Of a DNA stretch of 11,625 nucleotides, positions 5,973-11,625 are shown piece after piece. Position 1 is the stretch's first letter; each line of letters starts with the position of its first letter. Location of the stretch: assembly GCA_944333305.1 (NCBI GenBank), contig CALVKV010000038.1, positions 1-11,625 of the forward strand, read 5' to 3'. The notes beneath the pieces were generated by a model. The model saw only the letters and a list, made by a program, of their open reading frames with translations, had not been told where the DNA came from and ran no database searches. Both the position numbers and the translations under genes were made by a program. The DNA comes from an uncultured Bacilli bacterium (lineage in GTDB: Bacteria; Bacillota_I; Bacilli_A; RF39; UBA660).

Positions 5973-8033
5973 TTATTCTTTAATTATTCTTTTACTACAA
6001 TAATAGGTAATTAATAAATATCCTCCATAGATAAGTATTAAGAATATAGCAGTTAAAACTATAGCTAGTAATAAACTTTCATTACCAAATGTTTCTAAGA
6101 TATAATTACAAAACATTATACCAAAAATTGAATGAATAATAGCAATTACAAGTGGAGCTAAGAAGAATATTGCTATCTGTCTAAACAAAGCTTTATTAAT
6201 AAGTTTTTCATCGGCTCCTATTTTTCTTAACATCTTAAATCTTTCTTTATTTTCTGTCGCTTCACTTAACTCTTTTAAAGCAAGTATCGCAGCACTACTT
6301 ATTAAGAAGATTACACCAAGATATAAACCGATAAAGGTTACTAAGGCTCCAAGACCTACACTACCTTCATATATAGAAAGTCTTGTACCAGCACTTATTG
6401 TTGATCCAATATTTATTAAGGCATCACTTTTACTTATTAATAAATCTTCTATCTCTTGTTTTTCTTCTTCTGTATCAGCTTTATAATTAGCATACATATA
6501 CTCTTCTTCTACAGTTAAATTACTAACAGCACTATCGGGAACAATAAATACTCCATCATTTATATGACTATTGGATATCTCTAAAAAGCCATCCATACAT
6601 TTATCGTATTTAGGATAATATGTTTTACCTGAAATAGTAATAGGTGTATCTAACTCTAAAGCAGCATTTCTAACACCAACCATATTATCATAATCTGCTA
6701 TTACTAAATACTCATCATCATCTAAGGTATATGTATCAAGACCAAGTATTTTAGCAGCTTTATTATAGTCACTTATTGTAACAATCTCTTCTATTGCATC
6801 ATAGGTCATAAATGGATATTTCTTATATATCTCATCATAAGCACTACCTAAAGTACTTCTAACAGTAAGTTCATTAGTTGTGTAAGTATTAATATGGACT
6901 ATATCTTTGTAATAATTATTTACATCAAAACCTACACTATTTAAATCATCTTCTATACTTTGATAGGAGTTATTTACTTGCTGTTCACTATAACCATATT
7001 CTTCAATAAACTCTCTTGGTATATCTTTAGTTTTGACAAATTGAATATCAATTGGTGCTAACTCTTGTAAGTTAGAGGTCATAGCATTTTTCATTGACAT
7101 ACAGCTTGAGAAGACGCAGATTGTTACAAATAACATTAACGAGATAATAGTCATGGAAAAGACAGTGGTATTAATCTTGCTACTAAACTGTTTGATTGTA
7201 AAACTATTTAGTCCTTTATAATAAAATTTTTTAAAGTGTTGTAAGACTCTTAAGACAAGTCCTGATAGTGAGAAAAATAGTAAAAATGTGCCTAAGGCTC
7301 CAAGACCTATAATTAAGAATATCTGCCAAGTCTCTCTTAAATTCTCTACATCAATAGTTACAGAATAATAAGAGTATCCTAGTATTGCAACTGCTATTAT
7401 AAAGATAACTGTGCATAGATAAGGATTCTTTAATTTAATAGTCTCTGTTTTCTTATTAGCATTTATTAAATCGATTAGTTTACAACGTGACACACTAATG
7501 GTATTAAATATCATAACAAGTAGGTACATTATACCAAAGTAAATTATAGTCTTAACAATAGCGTTAGTACTTATGACAAAAGTAAATTCCGTAAGATCTG
7601 CTTCAAACATATTAGCAACGATAACACTCATTACTTGTGATAAAGCACAACCTAAAACTAGTCCTACTACTAATGATAATAAACCAATTAAGAATGTTTC
7701 TACTACTAGTATTTTAGATATTTTTCCTTTACTCATACCAAGAGTCATGTAAATACCAAACTCTTTATTTCTTCTTTTCATTAAAAATCTAGAAGCATAA
7801 ATTATGAGAAAGCCTAGAACACAAGAAACAAAAACTGAGACACCACTTAACATATTTAACATTAAGTCTATAATATCTCTAGTACTCTCTGATACTTTCA
7901 TCATGGCAGTTTGTGAGTCTATGGCATTAAAAACATAGAATATAGCAACCCCAAGAACTAGAGTAAAAAAGTAAATAGCATAGTCACTAACACTTTTCTT
8001 AATATTTTTGAAAGCTAGTTTAAAGAGCATCAT
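5973..8033 (-). CDS. Bce-type ABC transporter permease (FtsX-like, 10 TM)
   Basis: This 686-residue membrane protein matches the BceB/VraG layout. It has TM1 at about 18-38, an FtsX-like core with three further helices through about 180, and helices near 205-222, 238-262 and 291-312. A large extracellular domain (about 313-556) lies between TM7 and TM8, and the last three helices are at about 562-586, 622-645 and 655-678. Conserved cytoplasmic motifs KRRNKEFGIYMTLGM (86-100) and ENKERFKMLRKIGA (595-607 area) follow the FtsX pattern. Such permeases detect and remove peptide antibiotics (bacitracin, lantibiotics, defensins) from lipid II-cycle targets and signal to the partner kinase. The start overlaps the ATPase gene by 14 bp and has a good Shine-Dalgarno (AGGAGGGG). 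Exact substrate unknown. Confidence 0.93.
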   Translation of the reverse strand: MMLFKLAFKNIKKSVSDYAIYFFTLVLGVAIFYVFNAIDSQTAMMKVSESTRDIIDLMLNMLSGVSVFVSCVLGFLIIYASRFLMKRRNKEFGIYMTLGMSKGKISKILVVETFLIGLLSLVVGLVLGCALSQVMSVIVANMFEADLTEFTFVISTNAIVKTIIYFGIMYLLVMIFNTISVSRCKLIDLINANKKTETIKLKNPYLCTVIFIIAVAILGYSYYSVTIDVENLRETWQIFLIIGLGALGTFLLFFSLSGLVLRVLQHFKKFYYKGLNSFTIKQFSSKINTTVFSMTIISLMLFVTICVFSSCMSMKNAMTSNLQELAPIDIQFVKTKDIPREFIEEYGYSEQQVNNSYQSIEDDLNSVGFDVNNYYKDIVHINTYTTNELTVRSTLGSAYDEIYKKYPFMTYDAIEEIVTISDYNKAAKILGLDTYTLDDDEYLVIADYDNMVGVRNAALELDTPITISGKTYYPKYDKCMDGFLEISNSHINDGVFIVPDSAVSNLTVEEEYMYANYKADTEEEKQEIEDLLISKSDALINIGSTISAGTRLSIYEGSVGLGALVTFIGLYLGVIFLISSAAILALKELSEATENKERFKMLRKIGADEKLINKALFRQIAIFFLAPLVIAIIHSIFGIMFCNYILETFGNESLLLAIVLTAIFLILIYGGYLLITYYCSKRIIKE

Positions 8034-8787
8034 TTAAATCCCCTCCTAAAAGGGTTACTATATCAATTATTTCATCAAAGAACTCTTTTCTATTTTTATC
8101 TCCCCTTATAATTTCATTAAATACTTTACCATCTTTAATAAAGATAACTCTTTTAGCATAACTTGCTGTAAAAGCATCATGAGTTACCATTAAAATAGTA
8201 GCATCCAACTCTTCATTTAAATAATTAAAGCTATCAAGTAACATCTTACTAGATTTAGAGTCTAAGGCTCCAGTTGGTTCATCGGCAAGAATTAATTTAG
8301 GCTCTGTAATAATGGCCCTAGCACTAGCAACTCTTTGCTTTTCACCTCCACTCATTTGATAGGGATACTTATTTAAAATATGAGTTATTCCTAACTTTTT
8401 GGCAGTATCTTTAATAAGTTTATCAATATCATGATAACTTTTATCTTGAATAGAAAGACTTAAAGCAATATTTTCATAAGCAGTTAGAGTATCAAGTAAA
8501 TTAAAGTCTTGAAAAATAAAACCTAACTCTTCCCTTCTAAACCTGTTTAAATCATTACCTTTTAATTTAGTAATGTCGCGCTCCTCCATATAAATATGAC
8601 CTGATGTTACTCTATCAATAGTAGAAATACAGTTAAGCAAAGTTGTTTTACCACTACCAGATGATCCCATAATAGCAACAAATTCACCTTTACTTACTTC
8701 AAAAGAAATATTATTAATCGCTTTGGTTAATCCACTTCTTGATCCATAATACTTCTCGATATTATCAATTTTTAATAAATTAGTCAT
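8020..8787 (-). CDS. Bce-type ABC transporter ATP-binding protein
   Basis: The 255-residue ATPase of the MacB/LolD/BceA group powers the adjacent permease. Walker A is GSSGSGKTT (41-49), Q-loop glutamine is Q93 in IFQDFN, the signature is MSGGE (145-149), Walker B is LILADE (165-170), the D-loop is ALDS, and the switch histidine is H203. The length is typical. Shine-Dalgarno AAAGGAGGAA precedes the ATG. The 88-bp gap upstream, after the kinase gene, carries its own promoter and an inverted repeat, as expected for a transporter operon induced by its two-component system. Confidence 0.95.
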   Translation of the reverse strand: MTNLLKIDNIEKYYGSRSGLTKAINNISFEVSKGEFVAIMGSSGSGKTTLLNCISTIDRVTSGHIYMEERDITKLKGNDLNRFRREELGFIFQDFNLLDTLTAYENIALSLSIQDKSYHDIDKLIKDTAKKLGITHILNKYPYQMSGGEKQRVASARAIITEPKLILADEPTGALDSKSSKMLLDSFNYLNEELDATILMVTHDAFTASYAKRVIFIKDGKVFNEIIRGDKNRKEFFDEIIDIVTLLGGDLNDAL

Positions 8788-8810
8788 AAAATTCCTCCTT
8801 TGTAGTAGAT

Positions 8811-8839
8811 AATATACTATTAATTATGTTATTTGTCGT
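8811..8839 (-). promoter_or_regulatory. Promoter of the ABC transporter genes with weak -35
   Basis: Minus-strand -10 TATATT (8811-8816), 17-bp spacer and -35 ACGACA (8834-8839), which matches TTGACA at four of six positions. The predicted start is near 8804. A poor -35 next to an upstream inverted repeat is typical of promoters that need an activator. Confidence 0.5.
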
Positions 8840-8855
8840 TTGTTTAACATTACTA

Positions 8856-8877
8856 AATCTTACTTTTTTGTAAGATT
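8856..8877. promoter_or_regulatory. Inverted repeat, candidate response-regulator binding site
   Basis: Perfect 8-bp arms (AATCTTAC / GTAAGATT) flank a 6-bp A/T tract. The centre is about 62 bp upstream of the predicted transporter start site. It overlaps the last two bases of the kinase stop codon. Position and symmetry suit binding by the upstream OmpR-family response regulator. There is no T-tract to make it a convincing terminator. Confidence 0.5.
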
Positions 8878-9871
8878 AATCCAAATTATAAAAACCTTTT
8901 TTATAGATAGTTATAACAACTTTAGTATACTCTCCTAAACAAGAGGTAATCTCTATTTTATGGCCTAATTTTTCACATAATTCTTTACATAAGTAAAGAC
9001 CTATGCCCGTCGCTTTAGTTCCTCTTCCATTTTCACCTGTAAAAGTCTTTTTAAAAACACGTGGTAAATCACTTTTACTAATACCTTTACCATTGTCATA
9101 AATTATGATAGTAACGCTATTTTCTAAATCTTTACCTGTTATTTTAATGAAAGAGTCTTTATCTTTTTTATATTTAATACTATTACTAACAATTTGATTA
9201 ATAATAAATTCTAACCATTTAGAATCTGTTAATACTTTTAAGCTACAATTATTTACTTTTAAATCTATAGACAAAGCAAGTAAATCATCTTTATTTCTTA
9301 ATGCTACATTTTTTATAATAGTATCAAGATTCCACTCTTTAATTAAATAATCATTATTGGCATTTTCACATCTTACATAATAAAGAATTTGTTCTACGTC
9401 ATCCTCTATTCTCTTTAATTCTCTTAAAGTATTTTTATCTTTTCTATTAATTAAGGTAAGACTTGCAAGAGGAAGTTTAACTTCATGGATCCAAAGTTCT
9501 ATATACTCTTTGAAGTCTTGTTCCTTTTGTTTTAATTCACTTATTAAATCATGTTCATTTTTATTTACTTCATCTAAGACTTGATAAAGGATTTTACCTT
9601 CTAAAAAGTTAGGTTCAAGGAGCATTTCTATTAAAAGGTATTTTTGATCTAAATTATCTAACTTTTCTAAAAGTTCTAAATAGAATTTCCTTTTTCTAAA
9701 ATAATCATAAAATAATATGATAAAAAAGATAATGGTAGTGAAAACAGTGATAAAGATAATTATACTACTAGAAAGTTTTAAGGCAATTAAAAATAGAATT
9801 AAGACAATTATATAAGTGATAAAGATAATGAAAGCATAAAGTTTGTCTTTTAAATATGTGGATAGTTTCAT
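8876..9871 (-). CDS. BceS-like intramembrane-sensing histidine kinase
   Basis: The 331-residue kinase has two N-terminal TM helices (about 12-31 and 35-55) with almost no extracellular loop, the mark of intramembrane-sensing kinases that take their signal from a Bce-type transporter. A linker leads to the H-box WIHEVKLPLASL (phospho-acceptor H129), then the N-box (INQIVSNSIKYK, about 224-235), the G1 box DNGKGI (259-264), the F-box region (RVFKKTFTG) and the G2 box TGIGLYL (288-294). Its ATG overlaps the response regulator's TGA by four bases, giving tight coupling. With the transporter encoded next it should phosphorylate the OmpR-family regulator when a peptide is being transported. Confidence 0.93.
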   Translation of the reverse strand: MKLSTYLKDKLYAFIIFITYIIVLILFLIALKLSSSIIIFITVFTTIIFFIILFYDYFRKRKFYLELLEKLDNLDQKYLLIEMLLEPNFLEGKILYQVLDEVNKNEHDLISELKQKEQDFKEYIELWIHEVKLPLASLTLINRKDKNTLRELKRIEDDVEQILYYVRCENANNDYLIKEWNLDTIIKNVALRNKDDLLALSIDLKVNNCSLKVLTDSKWLEFIINQIVSNSIKYKKDKDSFIKITGKDLENSVTIIIYDNGKGISKSDLPRVFKKTFTGENGRGTKATGIGLYLCKELCEKLGHKIEITSCLGEYTKVVITIYKKGFYNLD

Positions 9872-10533
9872 TTTAATAAATAACCTTCTCCTTTTCTTGT
9901 AATAATAACATTATCATAACCAATATCAGCAAGTTTAGCTCTTAATCTACTGATGTTAACAGTTAAAGCATTATCATTTATATATTCATCACTATTCCAT
10001 AAATAGCTCATTAAATCATCACGATTTACAATACTACCTCGATTATTTAAAAGGTAGGTAAAGATTAACATTTCGTTTTTAGTTATATATATTTCTTCAT
10101 TATCTTTTACAATAATTCCTTTATTAGGATAAATCTTTAAATCATTATATTCTAAATAATCAAAACTCTTTTTCATTCTTTTAAAGATATTATTAATTCT
10201 AAGTAAGAGTATGGTAGGATTATATGGCTTAGTAATATAATCATCTGCACCATAACTAATAGATAGTACTTCATCGATAGTTTTATTACTGCTAGTTAGC
10301 ATAATAACAGATATATTTTTATTATCATCACGGAGACTTTTAAGTAGAGCTTCTCCATTTAAATAAGGTATATTAATATCTAAAAGAATTAAATCAGGAT
10401 TTTGTTTTATAATTTCTTCTTTGCTGTTTTTAAAATCTGTTAGTATTAATACTTCGTATCCAGAATTAGATAATAAATTAGATAGCTCATCTCTTAAAGT
10501 TTCATCATCTTCTACAATTAATATTTTCTCCAT
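9868..10533 (-). CDS. BceR-like OmpR-family response regulator
   Basis: The 221-residue protein has a receiver domain (1-118) with acidic D9/D10, phospho-acceptor D52 in LILLDINIP, T80 and K102. A winged-helix DNA-binding domain follows (about 126-221), with the usual NALTVNISRLRAKL recognition-helix region and GEGYLLK at the end. The ATG at 10533 gives a canonical MEKILIVEDDE start. An in-frame upstream extension begins at 10560 but runs through the Shine-Dalgarno (GGGTGA, 10539-10544), so it is rejected. It heads the four-gene Bce-like operon and should activate the transporter promoter. I see no convincing -35/-10 pair just upstream. The small RNA array diverges from it. Confidence 0.94.
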   Translation of the reverse strand: MEKILIVEDDETLRDELSNLLSNSGYEVLILTDFKNSKEEIIKQNPDLILLDINIPYLNGEALLKSLRDDNKNISVIMLTSSNKTIDEVLSISYGADDYITKPYNPTILLLRINNIFKRMKKSFDYLEYNDLKIYPNKGIIVKDNEEIYITKNEMLIFTYLLNNRGSIVNRDDLMSYLWNSDEYINDNALTVNISRLRAKLADIGYDNVIITRKGEGYLLK

Positions 10534-10538
10534 AAATT

Positions 10539-10544
10539 TCACCC
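10539..10544 (-). promoter_or_regulatory. Ribosome binding site that fixes the response-regulator start
   Basis: GGGTGA on the minus strand, correctly spaced for the ATG at 10533. It includes the GTG of the longer in-frame alternative, which argues for the shorter protein. Confidence 0.55.
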
Positions 10545-10587
10545 AATAATAGAATATCAAAAAAATTAGCTTTATGCATTAAAATTA

Positions 10588-10616
10588 TTGATTATTAACT
10601 AATATTAATGTATATT
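10588..10616 (+). promoter_or_regulatory. Promoter of small RNA unit 1
   Basis: -35 TTGATT (10588-10593), 17-bp spacer and -10 TATATT (10611-10616) preceded directly by TG. It diverges from the other four promoters in spacer sequence and length, and is the outermost unit. Confidence 0.55.
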
Positions 10617-10622
10617 ATTTGT

Positions 10623-10682
10623 AGAAGAGGTGATAATTTCATTCTGTTACATTTGTAACGGGAACGTCGCCTCTTTATTTTT
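10623..10682 (+). ncRNA. Small hairpin RNA unit 1 (class I)
   Basis: Predicted RNA of about 60 nt. The outer stem AGAGGUGA (10626-10633) pairs with UCGCCUCU (10667-10674), including one G-U. The inner 9-bp stem (10642-10650 with 10655-10663; core CUGUUAC/GUAACGG) has a 4-nt loop AUUU. A UUUAUUUUU tract follows, so the outer stem doubles as an intrinsic terminator. No reading frame of note is present. Function unknown. Confidence 0.65.
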
Positions 10683-10692
10683 CAAATTTCTC

Positions 10693-10722
10693 TTGCATAT
10701 TATTTAGTACTTATGATATATT
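10693..10722 (+). promoter_or_regulatory. Promoter of small RNA unit 2
   Basis: -35 TTGCAT (10693-10698), 18-bp spacer and -10 TATATT (10717-10722) with an extended TGA just before it. The stretch from the -35 to seven bases past the -10 is identical to that of unit 4. Confidence 0.7.
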
Positions 10723-10728
10723 AGTAGT

Positions 10729-10788
10729 AGGAGAAGTGGGTGTATAACCTCGGTTTATAGCTGGGGAATCCACTTCTTTTAATTTTTT
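10729..10788 (+). ncRNA. Small hairpin RNA unit 2 (class II)
   Basis: Predicted RNA of about 60 nt. The outer stem GAAGUGG (10733-10739) pairs with CCACUUC (10770-10776) and can extend outward by A-U and G-U pairs. The inner stem is CCUCGG (10749-10754 area) with CUGGGG (10761-10766), six pairs including G-U, closing a 7-nt loop UUUAUAG. The T-tract TTTTAATTTTTT completes an intrinsic terminator and runs into the -35 of unit 3. Confidence 0.7.
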
Positions 10789-10789
10789 C

Positions 10790-10819
10790 TTGCATATAAT
10801 CTGCAAATGATGATATATT
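10790..10819 (+). promoter_or_regulatory. Promoter of small RNA unit 3
   Basis: -35 TTGCAT (10790-10795), 18-bp spacer and -10 TATATT (10814-10819), extended by TGA. The spacer sequence differs from units 2, 4 and 5, but the element positions are the same. Confidence 0.65.
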
Positions 10820-10825
10820 GTCAAT

Positions 10826-10885
10826 AGAAGAGGTGGTTATTTTATTCTGTTACTTCTTGTAACAGGATTAACACCTCTTTAATTT
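10826..10885 (+). ncRNA. Small hairpin RNA unit 3 (class I)
   Basis: Predicted RNA of about 60 nt. The outer stem AGAGGUG (10829-10835) pairs with CACCUCU (10872-10878), and UUA/UAA pairs can follow after a bulged G. The inner 9-bp stem (10845-10853 with 10859-10867; core CUGUUAC/GUAACAG) has a 5-nt loop UUCUU. The inner stem matches unit 1 with a U-G to U-A change. A T-rich tail follows. The right arm resembles the 16S anti-Shine-Dalgarno. Confidence 0.7.
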
Positions 10886-10898
10886 CTTTAAATTTTAC

Positions 10899-10928
10899 TT
10901 GCATATTATTTAGTACTTATGATATATT
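10899..10928 (+). promoter_or_regulatory. Promoter of small RNA unit 4
   Basis: -35 TTGCAT (10899-10904), 18-bp spacer and -10 TATATT (10923-10928) with extended TGA, identical in sequence to the unit 2 promoter. Confidence 0.7.
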
Positions 10929-10934
10929 AGTAGT

Positions 10935-10992
10935 AAGAGAAGTGGATATCACACCTCGGCATAATACTGGGGCATTCACTTCTTTTATTTTT
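10935..10992 (+). ncRNA. Small hairpin RNA unit 4 (class II)
   Basis: Predicted RNA of about 58 nt. The outer stem GAAGUGG (10939-10945) pairs with UCACUUC (10976-10982), the last pair being G-U. The inner stem CCUCGG (10954-10959) pairs with CUGGGG (10967-10972) around a 7-nt loop CAUAAUA. The tail TTTTATTTTT ends one base before the -35 of unit 5. Stems match unit 2, while the loop and side segments differ. Confidence 0.7.
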
Positions 10993-10993
10993 C

Positions 10994-11023
10994 TTGCATA
11001 TTATTTAGTGCTTATGATATATT
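10994..11023 (+). promoter_or_regulatory. Promoter of small RNA unit 5
   Basis: -35 TTGCAT (10994-10999), 18-bp spacer with a single A-to-G change relative to units 2 and 4, and -10 TATATT (11018-11023). The stop codon of the opposing minus-strand gene (11012-11014) lies inside the spacer. Confidence 0.7.
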
Positions 11024-11542
11024 AGTAGCAGAAGAAGTGGGTATCATACCTGGGCTTAATGCTTGGGCATCCACTTCTTTTAATTTTGTATTATAAATAT
11101 AATAATTACCATTTCTTTCAAGTATGTCAATAATAACATAAAAGAAACAATCATTACATTTAATAATCTTATAAAAATAGTGCCACTTATTATCGTAATG
11201 ATGTCCTTTTTGATACTTTTTATGCTCATCTTTAGAAAAATCATATAATGTATTCGACACCATATCAATATAATCTCCACTAAATACAATATTCTGTCTA
11301 GTACGGTATGATTTATTTGTTTCATATTTTCCTGAATGTTGGTATGCCCTAAAATTCTTTCTTGTTGTTTGATTAATCAAAGCCTTTATCTCTTCCCCAT
11401 TCAGAAGATAAGATATTTCTTTGCCCTGATACTCTTGTTTAAAGAGTTCATTTATATACTCTTCCCTTTCTTTCCTAGTATATTTGTCTAAATTTTCATC
11501 AAGCTCATACACTTCTATCGAGCCAACTTTTTTCATGCTCAT
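11012..11542 (-). CDS. Small putative BECR-fold/LPD3-like nuclease-related protein
   Basis: The 176-residue protein has no signal peptide or membrane segment. Residues 78-157 (TRQNIVFSGDYIDMV, then HYDNKWHYFYKIIKCN, FFYVIIDILERNGNYYIYNTKLKEV) recall the C-terminal pattern of phage-associated LPD3/BECR (Barnase-EndoU-ColicinE5-RelE-like) nuclease domains, with a conserved H-Y-F strand and a final Y-x-x-x-L. This likeness is from memory and weak, and no catalytic residue is proven. The N-terminal 75 residues are charged and helical. The family-like end falls at about residue 157. The last 19 residues are encoded by the reverse of small RNA unit 5, suggesting that insertion or duplication of that unit changed the C-terminus. 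A good Shine-Dalgarno (GGAGG, seven bases before ATG 11542) supports the start. Confidence 0.6.
   Translation of the reverse strand: MSMKKVGSIEVYELDENLDKYTRKEREEYINELFKQEYQGKEISYLLNGEEIKALINQTTRKNFRAYQHSGKYETNKSYRTRQNIVFSGDYIDMVSNTLYDFSKDEHKKYQKGHHYDNKWHYFYKIIKCNDCFFYVIIDILERNGNYYIYNTKLKEVDAQALSPGMIPTSSATNIS
11030..11087 (+). ncRNA. Small hairpin RNA unit 5 (class II), antisense to the 3' end of the neighbouring gene
   Basis: Predicted RNA of about 58 nt. The outer stem GAAGUGG (11034-11040) pairs with CCACUUC (11071-11077). The inner stem CCUGGG (11049-11054) pairs with CUUGGG (11062-11067) around a 7-nt loop CUUAAUG. Compared with units 2 and 4, a C-G pair has become G-U by changes on both strands, so pairing is kept. 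The tail is TTTTAATTTT. The RNA lies entirely within the last 25 or so codons of the opposing coding sequence. Confidence 0.7.
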
Positions 11543-11590
11543 AAATGTTCCTCCTCATATATATAATTAACGAGAAACATTTTTTTGCTC

Positions 11591-11625
11591 TAAAAATTAA
11601 AAAGATACCTATATTAAAGTATCTT
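11591..11625 (-). terminator. Intrinsic terminator of a gene lying beyond the right edge
   Basis: On the minus strand, a 7-bp perfect stem (11619-11625 with 11602-11608) and a 10-nt loop are followed by a T-rich tract (11591-11601). The stem may extend past the window edge. It would end transcription from an unseen upstream gene before the small putative nuclease gene. Confidence 0.55.

Larger units (their letters stand above)
10588..11087 (+). repeat. Tandem array of five promoter-hairpin RNA-terminator units
   Basis: Five units recur with a period of about 95-109 bp, measured between predicted start sites 10623, 10729, 10826, 10935 and 11030. Each has a -35/-10 pair, about seven bases, an RNA beginning close to AGAAGARGUG, a central stem-loop, a closing arm CACYUCU and a T-rich run. 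In two cases the T-run of one unit abuts the -35 of the next. Two inner-hairpin classes occur in the order I, II, I, II, II. All signals point to plus-strand transcription. This explains the whole protein-free stretch between the response regulator and the small minus-strand gene. Confidence 0.8.

Noticed and set aside
8856..8877. Intrinsic terminator after the kinase gene
   Set aside because: The stem is A/T-rich with an A6 loop on the minus-strand RNA and has no following U-tract; an operator fits better.
9868..9870. Mycoplasma-type code with TGA as tryptophan
   Set aside because: The response regulator ends naturally at this TGA right after its conserved C-terminal motif, and Trp residues are encoded by TGG throughout.
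10534..10560. Nine-residue N-terminal extension of the response regulator
   Set aside because: The extension runs through the GGGTGA ribosome site, and the ATG at 10533 gives the normal receiver-domain start.
10588..11087. CRISPR array
   Set aside because: The repeated parts are promoters and hairpin arms, the variable parts are loops inside a conserved fold, there is no uniform direct repeat-spacer pattern, and no cas gene is present.
10623..11087. CsrA-type sponge RNAs (GGA in loops)
   Set aside because: GGA occurs in some units but not all, and not consistently in apical loops.
11080..11325. An 81-codon minus-strand open frame inside the putative nuclease gene
   Set aside because: It overlaps the longer 11012-11542 frame in another phase, has no ribosome site, and reads as Ile/Met-rich out-of-frame sequence.
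10588..11542. Classical type III toxin-antitoxin (ToxIN-like) locus
   Set aside because: In known systems a tandem RNA repeat lies directly upstream of the toxin on the same strand, with one promoter. Here the RNAs are on the opposite strand, downstream of the gene, and individually promoted. Only a novel variant remains possible.

Overview
The window comes from a very AT-rich Bacillota-type genome. Shine-Dalgarno sites are purine-rich, promoters are sigma-A-like, a Bce-type antimicrobial-peptide module is present, and codon use is strongly A/T-biased. The standard genetic code applies: Trp is TGG, and TGA ends the response regulator. A gut Bacilli/Erysipelotrichia-like or RF39-like host is plausible, but this is inference and no rRNA or marker gene is present.

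Left part (1-5018, all minus strand). A MerR-family regulator is cut by the window edge and has a textbook MerR promoter with a 19-bp spacer. Upstream of it lies a probable operon, in transcription order: a HAD-like protein, a membrane-anchored Asp-box protein, a Nudix hydrolase, a possible 27-residue small ORF, a protein with five Myb/SANT-like repeats, and a sigma-70 family factor similar to sporulation sigmas. The last two are separated by one base and look translationally coupled.

Middle part (5019-10533). Divergent promoters separate the HAD gene from an unrecognised 259-residue plus-strand protein. That gene converges on a Bce-like operon and shares a bidirectional terminator with it. 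The operon runs, on the minus strand, response regulator -> short intramembrane-type histidine kinase -> ABC ATPase -> 10-TM FtsX/BceB-like permease. All four genes overlap or are closely spaced, except for an 88-bp gap before the ATPase. That gap holds a promoter with a poor -35 and an 8-bp-arm inverted repeat, the expected layout for activation by the response regulator. The kinase and transporter probably sense and resist a cell-envelope-active peptide.

Right part (10588-11625). This is the most unusual region. Five tandem units, about 100 bp apart and all on the plus strand, each carry a promoter (four of them TTGCAT-18 bp-TATATT), a compact hairpin RNA of about 58-62 nt, and an intrinsic terminator. 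The outer stem is shared by all five with compensatory A-U/G-C changes. Two classes of inner hairpin occur in the order I-II-I-II-II, and apical loops and side segments vary. The array looks like a family of independently transcribed small RNAs. The last unit is antisense to the 3' end of a minus-strand gene for a small protein that vaguely resembles BECR-fold (phage LPD3-like) nuclease domains. The array starts next to the Bce response-regulator gene. The small RNA array, and its possible link to the neighbouring putative nuclease or to the two-component system, is the best candidate here for an undescribed system.
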